This document shows positions 1 through 8,305 of a stretch of 64,000 nucleotides of DNA, piece after piece; the stretch's first letter is position 1, and each line of letters opens with the position of its first letter. Source of the DNA: Rhodobacterales bacterium (GTDB taxonomy: Bacteria; Pseudomonadota; Alphaproteobacteria; Rhodobacterales; Rhodobacteraceae); the NCBI GenBank assembly GCA_021155205.1, contig JAJNPS010000010.1, positions 1-64,000 of the forward strand, read 5' to 3'. The notes under the pieces were generated by a model. That model had not been told where the DNA came from. It saw only the letters and a list, made by a program, of their open reading frames with translations, and did not search any database. The translations under genes and the position numbers were made by a program.

Positions 1-111
1 ATCGCCGTCGCCAGATACATCGACGGGTTCTATAACCCCATCAGGCGGCATTCATCGCTCGGCTTCCAAAGCCCCATCGCCTTCGAGCGAAAGGTCCGGG
101 AAGTGAGCTAA
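1..111 (+). CDS. IS3-family transposase, C-terminal fragment
   Basis: Only the C-terminal 36 residues are present. They contain the tail typical of integrase-core (rve) transposases of IS3-type elements: a stretch reading YIDGFYNPIRRHSSLGFQSP, in which the N-P-x-R-x-H-S-S-L-G pattern is characteristic. The catalytic DDE residues would lie upstream of the window start. The stop is TAA at 109-111. Whether the full element is intact cannot be judged here. Confidence 0.8.
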   Translation: MAVARYIDGFYNPIRRHSSLGFQSPIAFERKVREVS

Positions 112-140
112 ACGCTCTCCACAAAAGTCGGGCAAGTCCA
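1..140 (+). mobile_element. 3' end of an IS3-family insertion sequence (cut by window start)
   Basis: The window opens inside an insertion sequence. The last 36 codons of its transposase (to the TAA at 109-111) are followed by about 29 non-coding bases that probably contain the right terminal repeat. The end was placed near 140 because Acr3-like coding sequence resumes at about 141-142 in the same frame; the last bases end in CA, as IS3 elements usually do. The left end, the target duplication and the full length lie outside the window, so the family call rests on the transposase tail. Confidence 0.7.
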
Positions 141-819
141 CGTCTGGAACGGCCTTGCCTGCGGCGATCAGCAGTACGGGGCCGCATTGGTGGCGTTCAA
201 TTCGGTATTCCAGATCCTGTTCTTTTCGACCTACGCTTGGGTGTTCCTGACCGTCCTGCCGCCGCTGTTCGGGCTGGAGGGCCAGGTGATCGACGCAGGC
301 TTCTGGATGATCACCCAAGCCGTGCTGATCTATCTGGGCATCCCCTTTGCCGCCGGGTATCTGACCCGCCGCATCCTGGTGTCACGACACGGCGAGGGCT
401 GGTATCAGACCCGCTTCCTGCCGCGCATCGCCCCGGTCACGCTGGTGGCGCTGCTGTTCACCATCATGGCGATGTTCGTGATGAAGGGCGGCGAGGTTCT
501 GCGCCTGCCCGGTGACGCGCTGCGCATCGCGGGGCCGCTGGCGCTGTATTTCCTGATCCAGTTCGGCATCGGCTTTGCCTTGGGCCGACTGATCGGGGCG
601 GATTATCCGCGCACCACGGCGGTGGCCTTCACGGCGGCGGGCAACAACTTCGAGCTGGCGATTGCGGTGGCCATCGCCACCTTCGGGCTTGCCTCGCCAG
701 TCGCTTTTGCCACCGTGATCGGCCCGCTTGTCGAAGTGCCGGTGCTGATCGGGCTGGTCTCGGTGGCGCTGTGGCTGGGGCGCCGGTGGTTTGCGTTCAC
801 CGCACCGGGGAAGGTGTAA
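141..819 (+). pseudogene. acr3: Arsenite efflux transporter Acr3, 5'-truncated by the insertion sequence
   Basis: From 142 the frame reads VWNGLACGDQQYGAALVAFN and continues to the stop at 817-819, matching the C-terminal two thirds of Acr3 arsenite/H+ antiporters. The family signature AAGNNFELAIAVAIATFG and several hydrophobic segments are present. The family is usually about 350 residues; about 226 codons remain, and the missing N-terminal part would carry the first helices and the conserved membrane cysteine. A TTG at 187 is the first plausible start but would give only 210 residues. The IS end abuts the fragment directly, so I infer insertional inactivation, unless a second acr3 exists elsewhere. 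It sits 3 bases before arsH, so it was once part of an arsenic resistance operon. Confidence 0.8.
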
Positions 820-822
820 GCG

Positions 823-1545
823 ATGAGCGACGCGCCCACATTCCCTGCGCTTGACGAAGCCAGCTTTGCCGCCATCGACCACGCGCGCCTGCTGTTCCCG
901 CCAATCTCGACCCATCCGCCCCGCATCCTGCTGCTCTATGGATCGCTGCGCCCGCGCAGCTTCAGCCGCCTTGCTGTCGAAGAGGCCGGGCGTATCCTGA
1001 CCCGTCTCGGGGCCGAAGTCCGGGTCTTTAACCCGTCCGGCCTGCCTCTGCCGGATCAGCCGGGCGCTGACCTGACGAAAGTGGACGAATTGCGGTCGCT
1101 GGTGATCTGGTCCGAGGGGATGGTGTGGTCCTCGCCCGAACGCCACGGCGCGATGACAGGAATCATGAAGGCGCAGATCGACTGGATCCCGCTGTCGATG
1201 GGGGCCGTGCGGCCGACGCAAGGCAAGACGCTGGCGGTGATGCAGGTGTCGGGTGGGTCGCAAAGCTTCAACGCCGTCAACCAGATGCGCATTCTGGGGC
1301 GCTGGATGCGGCTGATCACCATCCCGAACCAATCCTCGATCCCCAAGGCGTTTCAGGAGTTCGACGAGGCGGGCCGGATGCGCCCGTCGCCGCTCTACGA
1401 CCGGATCGTCGATGTGATGGAGGAGTTGATGAAGTTCACCGTGCTGACCCGCGACCGCGCCGATTACCTTGTGGAGCGCTATTCCGAACGCAAGGAAACT
1501 GCCGAGGTGCTCATGAAGCGGGTCAACTTGTCAGCGGCGACCTGA
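823..1545 (+). CDS. arsH: ArsH, NADPH-dependent FMN reductase / organoarsenical oxidase
   Basis: The 240-residue protein has the flavodoxin-like FMN-binding motif GSLRPRSFSRLA at residues 40-51 and the ArsH-specific SPERHGAMTG loop at 104-113. ArsH proteins are cytoplasmic flavoproteins that oxidise trivalent organoarsenicals to less toxic pentavalent forms and can reduce quinones or metals with NADPH. The ATG at 823 follows the acr3 remnant stop by 3 bases, with a GGGGAAGG ribosome-binding stretch just upstream. Length and motifs agree with a full-length, intact enzyme. With acr3 broken it may now be read from a promoter in the insertion sequence, but I see no defined promoter. Confidence 0.93.
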   Translation: MSDAPTFPALDEASFAAIDHARLLFPPISTHPPRILLLYGSLRPRSFSRLAVEEAGRILTRLGAEVRVFNPSGLPLPDQPGADLTKVDELRSLVIWSEGMVWSSPERHGAMTGIMKAQIDWIPLSMGAVRPTQGKTLAVMQVSGGSQSFNAVNQMRILGRWMRLITIPNQSSIPKAFQEFDEAGRMRPSPLYDRIVDVMEELMKFTVLTRDRADYLVERYSERKETAEVLMKRVNLSAAT

Positions 1546-1615
1546 GGCGGTGGGTCCACGTCTGGTGCATTCCCGCAAGAGATAGCCTAGGCTTTCACGG
1601 CTGGGAGGCTGGACA

Positions 1616-2467
1616 ATGGCTTTTACACGGAGGAACTTTCTTGCAGGCACCGCAGCCTTGGCTGCACCTGCTGTGCTTGCGCAGTCGACTGATGCCGTCA
1701 GATTCGCGCTGACCCCGGTGTTTCTGGACAACGATGCAGCCGTGATCTCGGCCCTTCAGACCGCCCTTGCGGAAGGGATGGGCCGTTCTGTCGAACTGGT
1801 CCAGCGACGGACCTATCAGGAAATCTCAGGCGCGCTGCTGGATGGGTCGGTCGATGCGGCCTGGACCTGTGGTTATCCATTCCTGCAGCACCGGAGCGAA
1901 CTGGTGCTGCTGGGTGTCCCGGTGTGGAACGGGCAGCCGCTGTATCAATCCTACCTGATTGCGTCGTCGGATGACCCGGCGCAGAGCCTTGATGACCTAC
2001 GCGGCGGAACGCATGCGTTTTCCGATCCCGACAGCAATTCGGGCTTCCTTGTCACCGCATCTGACCTTGCACGCATGGGGCAGACGCCCGAGACGTTCTT
2101 TGCCCGGACGATCTTCACCTTCGGGCATCGCAACGTCGTGCGCGCCGTCGCCGGGGGCCTGACGCGGTCGGGCAGCGTCGATGGCTATGTCTGGGAGGCG
2201 CTGAGCAAAGTCGAGCCGGACCTGACAGCCCGCACGCGGATCGTGGCCCGGTCCGAATGGCTGGGATTTCCCCCGTTCGTCGCGCGCAGTGACCGCACAG
2301 AGGATCCGGTTGTCGCTGCCTGCCGGTCGGCCCTTCTGGGCCTCGCAGGCACACCTTCCGGGCAAGCGGCCCTGTCGTTGCTGTTTCTGGATGGCGTCGC
2401 GCGCACCGAGCCGTCGCTGTTCGACGGGATCGCCGCACGAATGGCGGCAATCGGGAAGGGGCCATGA
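1616..2467 (+). CDS. aioX: AioX, periplasmic arsenite-binding protein
   Basis: The protein (283 residues) begins with a Tat-type signal (RRNFLAGTAALAAPAVLAQ) and continues as a phosphate/phosphonate-type periplasmic binding protein. AioX homologues bind arsenite in the periplasm and are required with AioS and AioR to induce arsenite oxidase. Cys85, in WTCGYPF near the ligand-binding cleft, is the likely arsenite-sensing cysteine; AioX of Agrobacterium uses one conserved cysteine for this. The stop overlaps the aioS start by 4 bases (ATGA), indicating coupled translation. A 70-base gap separates it from arsH. The identification relies on the fold plus neighbourhood; a phosphonate-binding role is much less likely in this context. 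Confidence 0.9.
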   Translation: MAFTRRNFLAGTAALAAPAVLAQSTDAVRFALTPVFLDNDAAVISALQTALAEGMGRSVELVQRRTYQEISGALLDGSVDAAWTCGYPFLQHRSELVLLGVPVWNGQPLYQSYLIASSDDPAQSLDDLRGGTHAFSDPDSNSGFLVTASDLARMGQTPETFFARTIFTFGHRNVVRAVAGGLTRSGSVDGYVWEALSKVEPDLTARTRIVARSEWLGFPPFVARSDRTEDPVVAACRSALLGLAGTPSGQAALSLLFLDGVARTEPSLFDGIAARMAAIGKGP

Positions 2468-3882
2468 GAGAAGGGTGGTTCCAGAGCCTTCCGGTCACAC
2501 TCCGGGTGCCGCTGGTCACCGCAGTGCTGATGATCGCGCTTGGCCTTGTGGCCAGCCAGGGCGTCCTGACGGCCCTTCGGCGGGTGCAGGATTCCCGACT
2601 GGTCGAAACCGCGCGGTTGCATGTCGAGGGCCTCTCGGTGGCCTTGGGGCCGTTCGTGCTGCGACAGGACGTATGGGAGGTATACGACATCCTCGAACGC
2701 GCGCGGGCCGCTTCGGACGGGCAGCGGCTGTTGCAGACCGTGGTGGCGGACGCAGGCGGGAACGTACTGGCTGCAAGCGACCCGAAGCGTGCCCCTGTCG
2801 GCAGCGAAATGACCCGCTACGAGGTGGATGCCGTCGCCCCCGGCGCGATCACGATGACTGGCGATCCCGTCCTGCGGGTGGCGTCACCCCTGAAGTATCA
2901 GGGCCGGGAGGTCGGGCGCATCGTCACCGAACTGGACGTGACCGATCTCCTGGCCGAGCGTCGCCGGGTGACGCTGTGGCTTTTGTTCGGCAATGCGGCA
3001 GCAACCGCCGTTCTGGCCTTTGCGGGCTGGCTCGCAGTTGCGCGCATTCTTCGCCCTGTGGGCACACTGGTCCGCGCAATGGACGCCACCGAAGGCGTGC
3101 CGCGCCCGATTGCAGAGGCCGATATCCCGCGCAGCGACCCCGGCCTTGCCCGGCTGATCGCCACCTACAACCGGATGACGACAGCGGTCGAGGCGCGGGC
3201 CGAAGCCGAGCGGCGGCTGGCGGAGCGCGAGCGGTTCGTCAGCCTTGGCCGCCTTTCGTCGTCGCTGGCGCACGAGATCAACAATCCGCTAGGTGGCTTG
3301 CTGAACGCCGCCGACACCGTCGTGACCTATGCCGACCGCCCCGAGGTGGTGCGCGAATCCGGCAACCTCATGCTGCGTGGCTTGACACATTTGCGGGATG
3401 TGGCGCGCGCGATCCTTGACCAGAACCGGCTTGACCGGACGGGCCAGCCGCTGCGGGCAGTGGATTTTGAGGATCTGCGACTGTTGTTCGAGCCCGAGGC
3501 GATCAGCCGCGAACAACGCCTCGACTGGCAGATCACGGCAGGTGACGCCACGCTTGCGGCGCTGCCATCGGCACAAGTGCGGCAGGTGACGCTGAACCTG
3601 CTGCTCAACGCCTCCGAGGCAGCGGGAACGGGGGGGCGCGTCGGGCTGTCGGTCCGCAACGGTGCGGATGTGCTGTCGATCGTGGTCGATGACACAGGAC
3701 CGGGCCTTGGCCCGGATCACCTCGCGCGGCTGTTGTCATCGGGGCCCTTGCCACCGGGCGGGGGTGTCGGTCTGCGACTGGCCCATGACATCGTGGTGGG
3801 CCTGAACGGCCGGATCACCCACACTCGTAGTGACGGCGCGACGATCATCCGCGTCGATCTGCCTGCACGGGTGCAGGCATGA
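2464..3882 (+). CDS. aioS: AioS, arsenite-responsive sensor histidine kinase
   Basis: This 472-residue membrane kinase has a transmembrane helix at about 16-36, a periplasmic domain to about 165, a second helix at about 167-190, then HAMP and kinase domains. The phosphorylated histidine is His270 in SSSLAHEINNPLGG. The ATP-binding domain shows an N box (LLLNASEAAG), a G1 box (DDTGPGLG) and a G2 box (PPGGGVGLRLAHDI). AioS is known to receive the AioX-arsenite signal and phosphorylate AioR. It overlaps aioX and aioR by 4 bases at each end, so the three genes form one translationally coupled unit. Confidence 0.92.
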   Translation: MREGWFQSLPVTLRVPLVTAVLMIALGLVASQGVLTALRRVQDSRLVETARLHVEGLSVALGPFVLRQDVWEVYDILERARAASDGQRLLQTVVADAGGNVLAASDPKRAPVGSEMTRYEVDAVAPGAITMTGDPVLRVASPLKYQGREVGRIVTELDVTDLLAERRRVTLWLLFGNAAATAVLAFAGWLAVARILRPVGTLVRAMDATEGVPRPIAEADIPRSDPGLARLIATYNRMTTAVEARAEAERRLAERERFVSLGRLSSSLAHEINNPLGGLLNAADTVVTYADRPEVVRESGNLMLRGLTHLRDVARAILDQNRLDRTGQPLRAVDFEDLRLLFEPEAISREQRLDWQITAGDATLAALPSAQVRQVTLNLLLNASEAAGTGGRVGLSVRNGADVLSIVVDDTGPGLGPDHLARLLSSGPLPPGGGVGLRLAHDIVVGLNGRITHTRSDGATIIRVDLPARVQA

Positions 3883-5090
3883 TCTCGGGGCGCTGCATCG
3901 TGCTGGTCGAGGATGACGAGATCATGGGCGCGTCGCTGATGCAGCGGTTGACGCTGGAGGGGGCCGAGGTTCAGTGGCACCGCCAGATCGCCCGCGCCTT
4001 GCCCGCGATCCGCACACCGCGCAAGACCATCGACGCGGTGATCTGCGATATCCGCTTGCCCGACGGCACGGGTGAAGAACTATATGACACACTCACCCGC
4101 TATGGGACGCCGCCGCCGTTCCTGTTCATCACCGGTCAGGGTGGCATTGATCAGGCGGTGCGGCTGATCCGGTCGGGCGCTGCCGATTACATCACCAAGC
4201 CGTTCGACATCAGCCGTTTTCTTGAACGGCTCGCCATCGTCATGCGGCCTGGGGGCGACCTTGAGATGCCCCCTGAAACAGGTGTATCCGCCGCCGCCCG
4301 CAGGGTGGACCGCCAGACGGCCGAGGCGGCGCGCCGGGATGCACATCTGCTGATCCGGGGTGGTCATGGGCTTGGAAAGGCGCGGCTCGCGCGGCGGGTG
4401 CATGACCGATCGGACCGGCGCGCGGCGCCTTTCGTCCTTCTGGATGCCTTGCGTCAGCCAGTTGACGCCTCTGCCGTCGACATCGCGGCGCGCGAGGTCG
4501 GTGAAGGCACGTTGTTGATCATCGGCATCGGGCAGCTTCTACCCTTGGCGCAGGACAGCTTGATGCAGATGCTGCGCGGGGGCCCGTTCCGGCTGATCGC
4601 AACGGCAGGCATGGGAATCGAGGACAAGATCGCAGCGGGTGGTTTCCGCGCCGATCTGTTCCATCTGCTGCAAAGCCACGAAATCGTCATCCCGCCGCTG
4701 GCCGACCGTCCCGAGGACGCGGTCTGGCTGGCAGTGCGTCTGTTTCCGGGCCTGAACGCCCGGCGTGCAGCACCACTGACCGGATTGGCCGCCTCGACCG
4801 AGGACGCCATCCGCGCACATAACTGGCCCGGCAATGGGCGCGAGTTGCGCGCCCGCCTGATGCGCGCGGTGGAACAGGCCGAAGGGGCAAAGGTGTTGCC
4901 GTCCGATCTGTTCCCCGAACGTGCCGGACAAGAAGCTATCCGCCCGCTTGCAGCGGTCCGCGATGCTGCGGAACGGGCGCAGATCGTGGCGGCGCTGGAG
5001 CGCACGCAGGGGCAAGTCACCGAGGCGGCAAAGCTGCTTCAGGTGTCACGCACGACCTTGTGGGAAAAGATGCAGAAGCTGGGTCTTTAG
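3879..5090 (+). CDS. aioR: AioR, response regulator with degenerate NtrC-type AAA domain
   Basis: The 403-residue regulator has a receiver domain (about 5-125) with Asp57 in CDIRLPDGTG, an AAA+ domain, and a C-terminal Fis-type helix-turn-helix (VTEAAKLLQVSRTTLWEKM). The AAA+ domain is clearly degenerate. Walker A survives as GGHGLGK (161-167). Walker B reads GTLLIIGIGQL (210-220), so the acidic residues of the usual LDE are replaced by I and G. The interval between them is about 43 residues, shorter than in NtrC, and no GAFTGA loop can be found. The FRADLFHLL and WPGNGREL motifs remain. Canonical AioR activates sigma-54 promoters; this copy probably cannot, and may act with a sigma-70-type polymerase like Rhodobacter capsulatus NtrC. 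The start overlaps aioS. Confidence 0.9.
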   Translation: MISGRCIVLVEDDEIMGASLMQRLTLEGAEVQWHRQIARALPAIRTPRKTIDAVICDIRLPDGTGEELYDTLTRYGTPPPFLFITGQGGIDQAVRLIRSGAADYITKPFDISRFLERLAIVMRPGGDLEMPPETGVSAAARRVDRQTAEAARRDAHLLIRGGHGLGKARLARRVHDRSDRRAAPFVLLDALRQPVDASAVDIAAREVGEGTLLIIGIGQLLPLAQDSLMQMLRGGPFRLIATAGMGIEDKIAAGGFRADLFHLLQSHEIVIPPLADRPEDAVWLAVRLFPGLNARRAAPLTGLAASTEDAIRAHNWPGNGRELRARLMRAVEQAEGAKVLPSDLFPERAGQEAIRPLAAVRDAAERAQIVAALERTQGQVTEAAKLLQVSRTTLWEKMQKLGL

Positions 5091-5102
5091 GCCCGCCTGC
5101 CT

Positions 5103-5118
5103 GTTCGGAAATCCGAAC
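5103..5118. promoter_or_regulatory. Perfect 16-bp dyad between aioR and aioB, candidate operator
   Basis: The sequence GTTCGGA-AA-TCCGAAC is a perfect inverted repeat with 7-base arms and a 2-base centre. It starts 12 bases after the aioR stop and ends about 125 bases before the aioB start. The 2-base centre disfavours an RNA hairpin and favours a dimeric DNA-binding protein, plausibly AioR with its Fis-type domain. Function is inferred; no second copy was noticed near arsH or aioX. Confidence 0.45.
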
Positions 5119-5147
5119 GCCAAAAAATAGGGCATGGAATGAACGGC

Positions 5148-5164
5148 TTGCCGCGCTGCGGCAA
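5148..5164. promoter_or_regulatory. GC-rich stem-loop in the aioB upstream region
   Basis: TTGCCGC-GCT-GCGGCAA forms a perfect 7-bp stem with a 3-base loop, 30 bases after the dyad at 5103-5118. No T-run follows, so it is a weak candidate for the aioR terminator, and it could equally be a second protein-binding dyad or a leader hairpin of aioBA. Confidence 0.35.
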
Positions 5165-5243
5165 CCTCGCCGTGGCCATAGTCGCGCCGCTCTCCCGGTC
5201 TGTAAGCTGGTTCAAAATCATAAAGCCAGGGAGGATCCTAGCC

Positions 5244-5765
5244 ATGAAGTGCAACAAGCTGGTCGACGTCGGCAGGCGTCAGTTTCTGCGGGGTGGTGCC
5301 ATCAGCGCCGTCGGGGCCGCCGCCGCCACGATGCTCGCCCCGGCGCAGGCCCAGGCACAGTCGCTGGCCATGGTCAGCTATCCGGCAAACCGGCTGGCCA
5401 ACCTTGCCGATCTGAAACCCAACGAACCGATGGACATCTCCTATCCCGATGCCGACAGCCCGGGTGTGCTGATCAAGCTGGGCAGCAAGGTTGAAGGCGG
5501 CGCTGGCCCGGACGGCGACGTGGTCGCCTATTCGGTGATGTGCCCGCACAAAGGCTGGCTTCTGTCCTACAACGCGGACGACAAGACGCTGAATTGCCCC
5601 GGTCATTTCAGCCGCTTCGACGCCGAGGCGGGCGGTCAGCAGACCTGGGGCCATGCCACGCAGAACCTGCCGCAATTCACCCTGCGGGTGGACGACAAGG
5701 GCGACATCTACGCCGAGGGCGTGGACGAGCTGATCTACGGCCGCCTGTCGAACGTTCTGGCATAG
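5244..5765 (+). CDS. aioB: AioB, arsenite oxidase small (Rieske) subunit
   Basis: The 173-residue protein begins with a Tat signal (twin arginines at 11-12, RRQFLRGGA) ending near AQAQAQ. The Rieske [2Fe-2S] ligands are Cys100 and His102 in CPHKGW and Cys118 and His121 in CPGHF. The extra disulphide cysteines of cytochrome bc1 Rieske proteins are absent, as in other AioB proteins. It passes electrons from AioA to periplasmic carriers, and its Tat signal exports the folded AioA-AioB dimer. The ATG at 5244 was chosen because an AGGGAGG ribosome-binding site lies at 5228-5234 and the Tat signal begins just after; upstream in-frame starts lack this. Confidence 0.96.
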   Translation: MKCNKLVDVGRRQFLRGGAISAVGAAAATMLAPAQAQAQSLAMVSYPANRLANLADLKPNEPMDISYPDADSPGVLIKLGSKVEGGAGPDGDVVAYSVMCPHKGWLLSYNADDKTLNCPGHFSRFDAEAGGQQTWGHATQNLPQFTLRVDDKGDIYAEGVDELIYGRLSNVLA

Positions 5766-5778
5766 GGGAGAGAGAACA

Positions 5779-8238
5779 ATGGCTTACAAACGTCAGATCG
5801 ACCGCCTGCCGATCATTCCCGCAGACGCAAAGGTGCAGAACGTCACCTGCCACTACTGCATCGTCGGCTGCGGTTACAAGGCCTACACCTGGCCGATGAA
5901 CACGCAAGGCACCGCCGCATCGAACTGGTCCGGTGAGGACCTGACCACGCAGCAGCCGCTGAACACCGCAAACTGGTACGCGCCCTCGATGTACAACGTG
6001 GTCAAGCAGAACGGTGCGAACGTGCATCTGGTCATCAAGCCCGATCATGAATGCGTCGTGAACTCGGGCCTCGGCTCCGTGCGCGGGGCACGGATGGCCG
6101 AAAACCGTCGCAGCGACGTGACCGGCACCCAGCAGCAGCGGCTGACCGATCCTTTGGTCTGGCGCTATGGCACCTGGCAGCCGACGACCTGGGACGATGC
6201 GCTGGACCTGGTGGCCCGCGTCACCGCGCGTGTGATCAGCAAGGAGAATGAGGACAATCTGTTCGTGTCGATGTTCGACCACGGCGGCAGCGCCGGGGGC
6301 TATGAGAACACCTGGGGCACGGGCAAGCTGTATTTCGAGTCGATGAAGGTCAGGAACACCCGCATCCACAACCGCCCGGCCTATAACTCCGAGGTGCATT
6401 CGACCCGCGACATGGGTGTGGACGAGCTGAACTACAGCTACAGCGACTATGAGGTGACGGACACGATCTTCCTGATCGGGGCCAATCCGATCGAGACCCA
6501 GACCAACCTGTTCCTGAACCACATGATGCCGGGGATGCAGAACGGCGCGAGGGTTCTGATCGTCGATCCGCGCCGCACCGTCACCGTCAATGCCTGCGAG
6601 GAAATCGCCGGCGCGGACAACGTGATGCACCTTCAGATCAACTCGGGCACCGACCTTGCGCTGTTCAACGCGCTGTTCACCGAGATCGCCGACAAGGGCT
6701 GGGTCGATGCCGATTTCATCGCCGCGTCCGGGTTCCAGGGCGACGTGGCAGTGGCCGAGGATGCCCAGCATCCGGCCGCACTCGGGTCGTTCGAGGCGGC
6801 GCGCGCGGCCGTCAGGCTGTCGCTGGCCGAGGCGGCGGACATCTGCGGCGTCAGCGCCGAGGATATCGCCAAGGCCGCTGCCTGGATCGCCGAACCCAAG
6901 GAGGACGGGACGCGCCGCAAGACGGTGACCGCTTACGAAAAGGGCATCATCTGGGGCAACGACAACTACCGGACCGTCGGCGCGCTGGTGAACATCGCCC
7001 TTGCCACCGGCAACGTCGGCCGCGAGGGCGGCGGCGTCTGCCGTCTGGGCGGACACCAGGAGGGCTACTACCGCCCGAGCGACGCGCATGTAGGCCGCCC
7101 GGCACCCTATGTCGATCAGTTGCTGATCGCAGGGCAGGGCAAGGTCCACCACATCTGGGCCAACGACCACTACAAGACCACGCTCAATGCCTCCGAGTTC
7201 AAGCGCATCTACAACAAGCGCACGAACATGGTGAAAGAGGCGATGGACGCGAGCCAGGGCAAGACCCGCGCCGAACAGGTCGATGCCATCGTCGCGGCGA
7301 TTGATGCGGGCGGGCTGTTCAGCGTCAACGTCGACATCATCCACAGCCAGATCGGCCAGGCCGCACACGTGATCCTGCCTGCGGTCGAGGCAGGCGAGAT
7401 GAACCTGACCTCGATGAACGGCGAACGCCGCCTGCGGCTGACGGAAAAATACATGGACGGCCCGGGGCAGGCGATGCCCGACTGCCTGATTGCTGCGCGT
7501 CTGGCCAACCATCTGGAACGGGTTCTGACCGAGGAAGGCCGCGCCGACTATGCCGCGCAGTTCAAGGGCTATGACTGGCAGACCGAAGAAGACGCCTTCA
7601 TGGACGGCTACAACAAGGGCAACCCGGAAGTGACCTATGCCCGCCTGCGCGACATGGGCACCAACGGGGTGCAGGAGCCGGTCACCGGCTTTGCCGACGG
7701 CAAGCTGACCGGCACCGCGCGGCTTTACGAGGACGGCATGTTCACCCGCCACGGGCGTGAGGACAAGAAGGCGCTGTTCGCGATGGGCGCATGGCGCGGG
7801 CTTCAGGCTCCGGGCAAGGACGCGCAGAAGGCCGCGCACAGGTTCCTGATCAACAACGGCCGGTCCAACCTCAACTGGCAGAACTGGTTCCTCGACCAGG
7901 ACAGCGAGTTCGCAATGGACCGCTTCCCGCTGCCGTTCATCCAGATCAACCCGGCCGATGCCGCCGAGCTGGGGCTGAAGAACGGGGACATGGCCGAGGT
8001 CTACAATGACGTCGGGGCCACGCAGGCGATGGTCTACATCGAACCCACTGCCCGACCTAACGAAACCTTCATGCTGTTCGGTGCACCCGGCGGCACGCAA
8101 GGCAACGTGATCAATGCGGGCGTGAATGAACTGATCCTGCCGAACTACAAGCAGACCTGGGCCAACATCCGCAAGATCGCGGACGCAGGCCAGGCCACGG
8201 CAATGCTCAGCTTCAAGTCCTGGGAAGTGGCTCTCTGA
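5779..8238 (+). CDS. aioA: AioA, arsenite oxidase large (molybdopterin) subunit
   Basis: This 819-residue subunit oxidises arsenite to arsenate at a bis-molybdopterin guanine dinucleotide centre. The N-terminal CHYCIVGC (Cys24, Cys27, Cys31) binds a [3Fe-4S] cluster, as in Alcaligenes arsenite oxidase, where a serine replaces the fourth cysteine. The length matches the family (about 820-830). It has no signal peptide of its own and is expected to be exported with AioB by the Tat system. It follows aioB by 13 bases with a GGGGAGAGAG ribosome-binding stretch. No cytochrome c or molybdenum cofactor gene follows, so the electron acceptor must be encoded elsewhere. Confidence 0.97.
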   Translation: MAYKRQIDRLPIIPADAKVQNVTCHYCIVGCGYKAYTWPMNTQGTAASNWSGEDLTTQQPLNTANWYAPSMYNVVKQNGANVHLVIKPDHECVVNSGLGSVRGARMAENRRSDVTGTQQQRLTDPLVWRYGTWQPTTWDDALDLVARVTARVISKENEDNLFVSMFDHGGSAGGYENTWGTGKLYFESMKVRNTRIHNRPAYNSEVHSTRDMGVDELNYSYSDYEVTDTIFLIGANPIETQTNLFLNHMMPGMQNGARVLIVDPRRTVTVNACEEIAGADNVMHLQINSGTDLALFNALFTEIADKGWVDADFIAASGFQGDVAVAEDAQHPAALGSFEAARAAVRLSLAEAADICGVSAEDIAKAAAWIAEPKEDGTRRKTVTAYEKGIIWGNDNYRTVGALVNIALATGNVGREGGGVCRLGGHQEGYYRPSDAHVGRPAPYVDQLLIAGQGKVHHIWANDHYKTTLNASEFKRIYNKRTNMVKEAMDASQGKTRAEQVDAIVAAIDAGGLFSVNVDIIHSQIGQAAHVILPAVEAGEMNLTSMNGERRLRLTEKYMDGPGQAMPDCLIAARLANHLERVLTEEGRADYAAQFKGYDWQTEEDAFMDGYNKGNPEVTYARLRDMGTNGVQEPVTGFADGKLTGTARLYEDGMFTRHGREDKKALFAMGAWRGLQAPGKDAQKAAHRFLINNGRSNLNWQNWFLDQDSEFAMDRFPLPFIQINPADAAELGLKNGDMAEVYNDVGATQAMVYIEPTARPNETFMLFGAPGGTQGNVINAGVNELILPNYKQTWANIRKIADAGQATAMLSFKSWEVAL

Positions 8239-8250
8239 CGACACATGAGG

Positions 8251-8280
8251 GTTGCGCCTGACCGATGTGTCAGGCGCAAC
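8251..8280 (+). terminator. Strong hairpin after aioA
   Basis: GTTGCGCCTGAC and GTCAGGCGCAAC form a perfect 12-bp stem around a 6-base loop, starting 12 bases after the aioA stop. It is followed by CGCTTTGCCTT, not a clean T-run. It may terminate or stabilise the aioBA message, and it separates aioA from the DUF2478 gene. Confidence 0.65.
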
Positions 8281-8305
8281 CGCTTTGCCTTGGAAAGGAA
8301 CCGCA

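Noticed and set aside
136..1565. A 12-base exact repeat (GTCCACGTCTGG) at 136-147 and 1554-1565, flanking acr3-arsH.
   Set aside because: One copy straddles the IS end and acr3 codons; 12 bases can match by chance in 64 kb, and no longer similarity surrounds either copy.
5107..5187. GG-N10-GC spacings upstream of aioB as sigma-54 promoters.
   Set aside because: Neither copy has TGGCAC together with TTGC; matches outside the invariant bases are poor.
5677..8244. An 855-codon open frame on the minus strand, antisense to aioB and aioA.
   Set aside because: It is a shadow of the aio genes in GC-rich DNA: low-complexity, His/Arg/Val-rich, no recognisable domain.
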